Of a DNA stretch of 64,000 nt, positions 58,659 through 64,000 are shown one piece after another. The notes under the pieces were generated by a model. That model did no database searches. It saw only the letters and a program-made list of their open reading frames with translations, and was not told where the DNA came from. Made by a program: the position numbers and the translations under genes. This DNA is from Candidozyma auris (Eukaryota; Ascomycota; Pichiomycetes; Serinales; Metschnikowiaceae), in contig NC_072815.1 in the NCBI RefSeq assembly GCF_003013715.1, positions 806,001 through 870,000 on the forward strand, in the 5' to 3' direction. Every line of letters starts with the position of its first letter. The stretch's first letter is position 1.

Positions 58659-60041
58659 TCAATAACTATAATGGCCGTATTGCCTCTCTGAGTACCGGTC
58701 CTCAGGGTACATGAGCACATCCTGGGCCTCGATTCGTGCCTGTTGGAGCTTCGCCTGGGCGCTGGCCTGCTGGGCTTGGAGATGGGTCTGGTTGAAGTGA
58801 ACGGTGCTCTCAAAGACCAATGGCTGGTGTTGCTGGTGCTGATAGTGCAGATAGTGTTGTTGGGGTTGATAAAGCTGAGGATACTGGTGATGCTGATGAT
58901 GGAGATGCTGGTGGTGCAGACGTGACAGTCCTTCTTGGTGCTGGTATTGCTCTTGGAACTGCCGAGGTGGCCTATAATCTGGGTCCTCTTGCGAGCTTCG
59001 ACTCAGGCCGTCTGGACTAGTCTCCTCCCTGGTGGAGTCTTCGTCGCTAGCCCTCCTGGGCTTTTTCCGGTTGGGGCCTCTGTTCCAGGCCTTTCTGAGT
59101 CTAAAGTTGATGCGCCCGAAACAAGATTCTTTGGGGACGTTGTCGATGTAGCCAAAGAACTTGTAGTATGGCGGCTTGCTATCTGAGTAAGTAGCATGGA
59201 TCAGGTTTGGCTTCCAGCCGCCACCAATGGCAGGAAAGCTGCGGGTTCTCTCAAACTCATCGTCGTCATCGTGCTGCCGTTTCTTTGTTTTGGGAAATCT
59301 GTAGCCGGCATAGCGTCTGTTATACTCGTCTTGCAACTTGAACTCGAGCTCTACAGAACGCACTACTTCACGATGGGTCTTGCGGCCAACTCCCGGCTTG
59401 ACATAATTGCTCAAGTCGAGGTGGCCTTGAATTCTAGGCTGGTCGTTCCAAATATCGTTCATTGTTTTGTAGACGAAAAATGTGCCTGGCGATTGGTCCT
59501 TTGAGGTCGTTCTGGCGGTCTGCCGAGCAACACGATGTCTGAGAGCAGAAGCAGAAAGATGAAGCGCCGAGCCGAGAGATGTGGAGGGTGGGCGGCCCCG
59601 GCGTGGGAGGTGGTACTCCAACATGTGGGGGGATTGATTGCTGCCAAGCAGAGGGGACTGAACCAGCAAGTCTGTAAGAGGACGAGCATGGTGCCCGTGG
59701 AGATAGTTTTCGTCGAAGTTGCCAAACTCTGGGAGTGTGAAGGGAACTTGCTGGTGCAGCGAGTGAGATGAGGCAATTGGGTCATCTTAGACAGCCGTAG
59801 TAGTGGCAACAAGTGCTAGAGATGGATTAGAGGCCGTCTCGGAGGCTGCAACCGCAGCGGTTTCTGAGGGAAGATTATCGTCGTCAGAGGCGTCTAGCGA
59901 GGGATCCGGAGGCGGCGTGAGTGAAGCGAGCAACGACTGGGGTCTGGGCACCGAAGGGTCGGACAAGAGGGTGTTGTCGTCGTCGGTAACGTCGGCGAAG
60001 CGACTGAGTTCCCACTCGTGAGGTTCAGACATAGCAGCCAT
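58659..60041 (-). pseudogene. Regulator-like gene interrupted by in-frame TAA
   Basis: Two open frames in the same reading phase are separated by one TAA at 59787-59789. The first part (ATG at 60041 or 60032) gives about 84 residues: MAAMSEPHEWELSRFADVTDDD and an acidic Ser/Pro stretch. Directly after the stop the frame continues DDPIASSHS with coding-like composition (VPFTLPEFGNFDENYLHG), and stays open for 375 residues to 58659. That part has no ATG until 59624. The middle, FVYKTMNDIWNDQ...RKTHREVVRSVELEFKLQDEYNRRYAGYRFPKTKKR, vaguely resembles an HMG box (final helix ending in Tyr-x-x-Tyr and basic residues). A Gln/His-rich C-terminal domain follows. No canonical intron donor (GTATGT, GTACGT, GTAAGT) is visible before the stop. 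Explanations: true nonsense mutation, sequencing error, or readthrough. Function unknown. Confidence 0.55.
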
Positions 60042-60563
60042 TATCAGGGATGAGCGAAAATGGAGAGAAGCAATATTTGAAGCTTTATGAGAGGCTAATG
60101 TGGCCATTATAACGATAGGCCAGTGGCACTTTTGGAGTGGCACTTTTGGAGTGGCGATGAAATGGGAAAGAGTAAGGAAGGAGCAGCAGAAGCAGTAACA
60201 GCAAAAGGAGGCAGTTTTACAGCAAAAGGCGAGATGCCACAGAGAGGGTAACAATTGAGCTATATGTGAAGTTGCGGAGGCAAAAGCAAAGTGGAAGGAG
60301 AAAGACGAAGTAGGTGGTGCTAGGCTGGGTAGGTTTGTGATTCTCGCGAGAGCACTTATACCAGCAAACAGCAGGCGCTCAACAAAGGCAATGGATAGAA
60401 CCATCTACTTGATGAGGTCTACAAGTGTTCGATCTAGCAATCTTTGAGGGTTTTCACAGCGAATTATTCTATGTACTGCCTAGCATCAGTCGGTACTGCT
60501 TCAAATGAGAGCTCGATCGTGGTGATATTGTGGCCGTCGTCAGCACTGTTCTCGTAGTATCCT
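60042..60563. other. Upstream of broken regulator-like gene
   Basis: About 520 bp between two minus-strand genes, with a short 14-bp tandem repeat and no recurrent word. Open frame here lacks an ATG that would extend the regulator. Confidence 0.45.
60122..60149. repeat. 14-bp tandem repeat
   Basis: Two tandem copies of AGTGGCACTTTTGG and the start of a third (AGTGGC). Confidence 0.85.
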
Positions 60564-60968
60564 TCAACCTGAGGCTTTTGCAAAACGTGCTCTCACATGG
60601 CCAGGCACCGCCAACACCGGTGACTCGTACTTTGCAAGAAACTCCTCTAAGCTCTCGCTGTCCATCTCTCTGACGAGCTGGCGCTCGATGTCCCGGTTAG
60701 CATTCACCTTATTCTTCAAAATCGGCTGGGGCAACGTAGCACACTGGCGACGACGCCACCACCGCAAGCGATGTTTTGGGCCTTTTGGCAAAGGATAGCT
60801 CGGTTCCTCTGGAATGTTGTCAACAGCTGGGTCGATGCAAAGAGGCAGGTCGACAAAGCCCACGAGCAGGACTTTGTTGTAGCACGGCGCAGAGGGGGCA
60901 GAGTCGAGCTTGGAGAAGTTGTTGAGGTGGCACTCGACCCAAACTTCCCAGGAAAGTAGGCCTGTCAT
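60564..60968 (-). CDS. Hypothetical protein
   Basis: A 134-residue protein from ATG 60966-60968. It begins MTGLLSWEVWVECHLNNFSKLD and includes KHRLRWWRRRQ, a basic tryptophan cluster at about 70-80, and a C-terminal helix with MDSESLEEFLAKYESPVLAVPG. No membrane segment or signal peptide. The mix of residues looks coding, and the frame is open upstream with hydrophobic residues but no ATG, so the start is reasonable. No family recognised. The partner gene on the same strand is the broken regulator-like gene. Confidence 0.5.
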   Translation of the reverse strand: MTGLLSWEVWVECHLNNFSKLDSAPSAPCYNKVLLVGFVDLPLCIDPAVDNIPEEPSYPLPKGPKHRLRWWRRRQCATLPQPILKNKVNANRDIERQLVREMDSESLEEFLAKYESPVLAVPGHVRARFAKASG

Positions 60969-61040
60969 AGCAGACGCTGGTGGAAAGAAATTGAATGGGA
61001 GGAGGGAAAGGAAAGAGAGAAAGAGAGGTGGGCCAGAGAA

Positions 61041-61051
61041 ATGGTTGCAAA
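61041..61051 (+). promoter_or_regulatory. ATGGYTGCRAA element, hypothetical gene promoter
   Basis: ATGGTTGCAAA, only 73 bp upstream of the hypothetical-protein start (60968). Confidence 0.6.
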
Positions 61052-62191
61052 TTCTGGCATACAGTTGCGGCACGATGCATGGGAGACTTTGTCACAGACA
61101 AGGTATATGGGAAGAAATGAATGAATCATCGGTTTGGTAGAAGAAAAAGTGATTTCCAGCATCTAGAGGGAAACGTAAGGTCTGAGGTCGAGAAAGGTTT
61201 GGTCGAATTGAGGGTGTTTGTCGATTTTGTGAAGTCTACCTTCACTGCGACTCACCAGAGTCGATGAGATGGAAGGATGACACGATATCTCAGCGGTACT
61301 GCTTTCAGCTGAGTAAATGTCGAATTAGAGGGTTGCCGATACCAAGTCTTGATTGACTCTGTGTTATCAGTGCTATGGTGGTTTGTAACTCCGAGAGCGC
61401 AAACCGTCAAGGAAACGCAAATGAGGCATCAGGCAGCAAGCAGCTAAGAGAGCCAAACAAGCCCATCCAACAAAGCAGGTTCAAATGGAGGGAACTTGAA
61501 ATATCATTTAGGTGCTGATTCTACCGTTGAAAGCTCAATTTCTCCGGCTGTCCCCTCTTTGTCGAACAGTGTCAGGAAATCTGCGCCAGACGTTGCCAGA
61601 GAATGCACAGCGGCTTTCTTCCCTAGGAGAAAGGACCGTCAAGGAAGCCATAGAAGTGATTCATGTTCCGCAAAATGATACCTCCTTGACGAGTCCTTGG
61701 ACGTTGGCTGCCAGCGTTATTGTGTCACTTTTGCAAATGCATGCCACTCCTTGTATCCTGTTCAACAGACCCTTACTTATACAATCCTAAAAGCATGTGC
61801 TGGAAGCGTGTAGCTTTACTTTGGTTACAAAGACTATTTGTCATTTTCGACTTGGACTCCAGTCGATATATGCCACCGATTTTGCAGCCAACTGGCGGTG
61901 GTGATTTAACAGCGTCGTCAAAATTCTCTTGATTCCACACCCTACTAAGTATTTCTACAGAGTCAGCCATAATTTACATCCTCATAGTCACATAACAATG
62001 ACAATATCCAACAATGACACAGTTACCAATCATTCACTAGCTTGCCTGGTCTATTTTTCTCTACTCCCTCTCACAGTATCACCTTCAGCGCTCTCAGGCA
62101 GGAGCCTATGCCCATCTACACTAACATTCACTATTTCATGGCAACGATCCCAATTAGATATATTCCAGGAGTTCGCACGCATGAAGATGGA

Positions 62192-62247
62192 TATTGCCAG
62201 CAATGTATCGCCAGCAATTTATCGCCAGCAACGTATCGTCGACAGTG
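62192..62247. repeat. 14-bp minisatellite, four units
   Basis: Four head-to-tail units of TATCGCCAGCAAYG type (62192, 62206, 62220, 62234). The first has T for C at position 4 and the fourth is diverged. Ends abut TTTCGCCAGG, a degenerate fifth. Confidence 0.85.
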
Positions 62248-62664
62248 TTTCGCCAGGTCCACTATCAAGAGCCTGAGGCGGTTCGCAGCAGGCTGACTGT
62301 GCCTCACCAAAGGCATCTAGGCCTCACAAAAGTAAGATTGCAATTCCATTTTTTTTTATTCTTCTTCTGGTTTGTTTTCTTTTTTGCTCTGCAACCCTGA
62401 ATCACATCTTGGTATCTACAATGGCTAAGGCGGTGGGCTGGCGCAGACAATAGTCTTGGCTTCCTTGTGCGAGCTAGAACGCCCTTGATGAAACAAGACA
62501 GAATGGAAGAGGCACAAAAAGCAGAAGAATGGAGGCCAAAAAGTAGACAAAAAAAAAGGATATTGATAGAGGCAAACAACGGAAATGGAAAGGTTAAGAA
62601 GGCTGGTTTTTTTTTGTTTTGATAAGTGGCAAATTTGCTTTTTCTTTCTTCCAGGTGTAAACGG

Positions 62665-62675
62665 TTTGCAGCCAT
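62665..62675 (-). promoter_or_regulatory. ATGGYTGCRAA element, edge-gene upstream
   Basis: Plus strand TTTGCAGCCAT, about 770 bp upstream of the edge gene. Confidence 0.55.
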
Positions 62676-63262
62676 TTGCGCTGCCTTGCGCTGGGCGGAG
62701 TGAGCGGATCAAGTGGGGGCCAGAAAAAAAAGATTCATGGATCTCTACAGGCACGAAGCAAACGGACAAATAGACAAGCCCAACGGCCTGGTTCCATAAA
62801 TAGCAACAAAAACGAAACAAAAAAAAATACAAATCAAAAAAAATAAAAAATAACCTGCTTCTCACTTGATGCCGGAAAAACCTCCTCCCTTTCCTTTCCC
62901 CATTTTGTGCTCCCTCGTCCATTATTACTCTCAATCGTCTCCTCTGCGGTGTGAATTCCTTTTTCGCAACCAACCTGTTTTTTTCACCTTTGCGATTCTG
63001 CCTGCCCCAAAGCCCCCTCTGATCGGAAAAACCAGACACCTCCCATCACGACTCACCAAAAGGTTTAAACTTCGGAAGCGATAAATAAACCTTCTTTTCT
63101 TCTTCAATTTTCAGCGTCCTCTTTGATCGCCGTCTCATCCCCTTCCTTCTGTTTCTTGCTGGGGACTCCCTGGGAGTGTGCCTTTGCGGCTCTGCTCCCA
63201 GGCCGCCTTTCTGCGCCAATCTAGCAGATGCCACTCTGGGCTCGGCTGCTCGGCTGCCTGCC

Positions 63263-63270
63263 TATATAAA
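63263..63270 (+). promoter_or_regulatory. TATA box of the edge gene
   Basis: TATATAAA within CCTATATAAACTTCC, 169 bp upstream of the ATG at 63439. Distance is typical for yeast with a 50-100 nt leader. Confidence 0.6.
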
Positions 63271-63438
63271 CTTCCGACCGCGTTCTCTTACAACAGCACT
63301 ATCTCAACTTTGCATTCATTTCACCACACAATCTTGTTTTTGGCTTTTCTTTTTGTTGCTTAGAATTTGACTTAGCCTTTGCCTCTGGCCTTTCTTCACC
63401 AGTTCCTTTCAATCTCCAAACCCTTATCTTCACTTCCA

Positions 63439-64000
63439 TGGTGTCGGACGTGCTCCCGCTGAGCGACCGCAGGAGCCCTTTCTACGTGAACACTCCATCG
63501 TTCGACGCTAAACCTGTGGATCACTTGGTGTCGTACTTCAAGTTATGGAAACACTTCATTGCCGCGTTGATTGCCTACTTGAAGGATTTGTTGATGGCCA
63601 AGGAGTTTGAGCTGAACTTGAACTTGCAGCTCGTGGGCTCGGTCCAGTTTCCGGGCTTCAGAGATTTGGCGTTCAAAACGCTTTCAGCCGTCCAGCAGGC
63701 CCAGACACTGCCTCTGTCGCCCCTGGGGCTGCTGTCGCTGAAGGAGTTGGGCAAGGCGCTGAATGCCAGCTCCACAAACTTGGCGGCCGCCAGACCAGGG
63801 TTGCCGAAACAGAAGTCGCAGTCTTCCATCTTCAAGAACCAGAGCTTTGCCCATAGGAAGCTGCCTTCGGCGTCGAGCTTGAACTCGGAACTGCTATCTG
63901 GCAACGGGAAGCCCCTGAAGAATGGGAAAACTGATCACGCCTCAAGCCCTTTGCACCACACATCGACGCTGGGCTCGCTCTCCTCCTCCATTTCTGCTGC
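63439..64000 (+). CDS. Partial gene, helical N terminus with Ser-rich linker
   Basis: First 187 codons; the gene continues past the window. Residues 1-95 are folded: FYVNTPSFDAKPVDHLVSYFKLWKHFIAALIAYLKDLLMAKEFE and then SVQFPGFRDLAFKTLSAV, an amphipathic helical layout that could be BAR-like (Slm or Rgc-type membrane proteins), but no homolog is recalled with certainty. From about residue 95 the chain is Ser/Asn/Lys-rich and full of CTG codons: 13 in 187. Leu in the helix is written TTG, TTA, CTT or CTC. Read as Ser the CTGs make a phospho-type linker (TSPSSPSGSSSS), while read as Leu they produce implausible hydrophobic runs. Start is the first ATG with a TATA box upstream. Confidence 0.7.

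Larger units (their letters stand above)
60969..63438. other. 2.5 kb gene-free region before the edge gene
   Basis: No supported gene. It has two perfect recurrent words (61041, 62665) and imperfect ones at 61881 (TTTGCAGCCAA) and 62963 (TTCGCAACCAA), a 14-bp minisatellite and T/A-tracts (62340-62380, 62550, 62820-62850). A TATA box precedes the edge gene. The size suggests a long regulatory region or long leader for that gene, with the first 100 bp promoting the small hypothetical gene. Confidence 0.45.

Noticed and set aside
59459..59782. Alternative frame beginning ATG-ACC right after the TAA of the broken gene
   Set aside because: Its residues look frame-shifted, while the neighbouring frame reads like a protein on both sides of the stop.
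1..64000. Mobile elements, LTRs, CRISPR arrays, secondary-metabolite clusters
   Set aside because: No terminal repeats, transposase, reverse transcriptase, spaced repeats or clustered biosynthetic genes seen.

Overview
This is a nuclear chromosome segment of a budding yeast from the CUG-Ser clade. Genes are compact and mostly intronless. The few introns are 49-87 nt, near the 5' ends of genes, with GTATGT/GTACGT donors and TACTAAC-type branch points. Several conserved positions only make sense if CTG is read as serine: gamma-adaptin codon 6, the aspartyl protease DTGSS motif at codon 94, MGT1 codons 133-134, and thirteen CTGs in hydrophilic stretches of the last gene. By eye the sequence is mid-40s % GC, which suggests a Metschnikowiaceae-type yeast (Clavispora / Candida auris relatives); that placement is inference. 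Proteins are described as read, with CTG taken as Ser.

Layout. 1-9.6 kb, all minus strand: guanine deaminase (GUD1), a CFEM cell-wall protein (SSR1/CCW14), a large TAG1-like vacuolar membrane protein, and a poly-Q/His transcription factor (RBF1-like). 11.5-18 kb, plus strand: RAV2, STE23, VPS45. 18-31 kb, minus strand: CTI6, CSR1, NUP1, CMR2 (DIP2-like), and a spliced INO4-like bHLH gene, followed by tRNA-Tyr. 31-36 kb: an unknown secreted protein, an MDR-type oxidoreductase, MRP2. 38-49 kb: SKY1-like kinase, CWC27, APL4, spliced YOP1, spliced RRP14, VMA5, tRNA-Cys. 49-57 kb: a secreted aspartyl protease, an unresolved spliced small gene, CSN2, a general amino-acid permease, tRNA-Val. 57-64 kb: MGT1, a regulator-like gene broken by an in-frame TAA, a short unknown gene, a 2.5 kb gene-free region, and the 5' part of a gene cut by the window edge.

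The genes are ordinary housekeeping functions. They include V-ATPase assembly (RAV2 with its subunit-C target VMA5), vesicle traffic (VPS45, APL4, YOP1), nuclear transport, splicing-linked factors, cell wall and nutrient uptake. No transposon, CRISPR array or recognisable gene cluster was seen.

The strongest unexplained signal is a short DNA word, ATGGYTGCRAA (reverse TTYGCARCCAT). It occurs 18 times in intergenic DNA across the window, in both orientations and in most upstream regions, and once at the permease start codon. I know of no named yeast factor with this site. It looks like the target of an abundant general regulatory factor of this lineage. Other points of interest are the in-frame stop in the regulator-like gene, several intergenic minisatellites (one running into a copy of the word), and a serine linker written largely in CTG codons.
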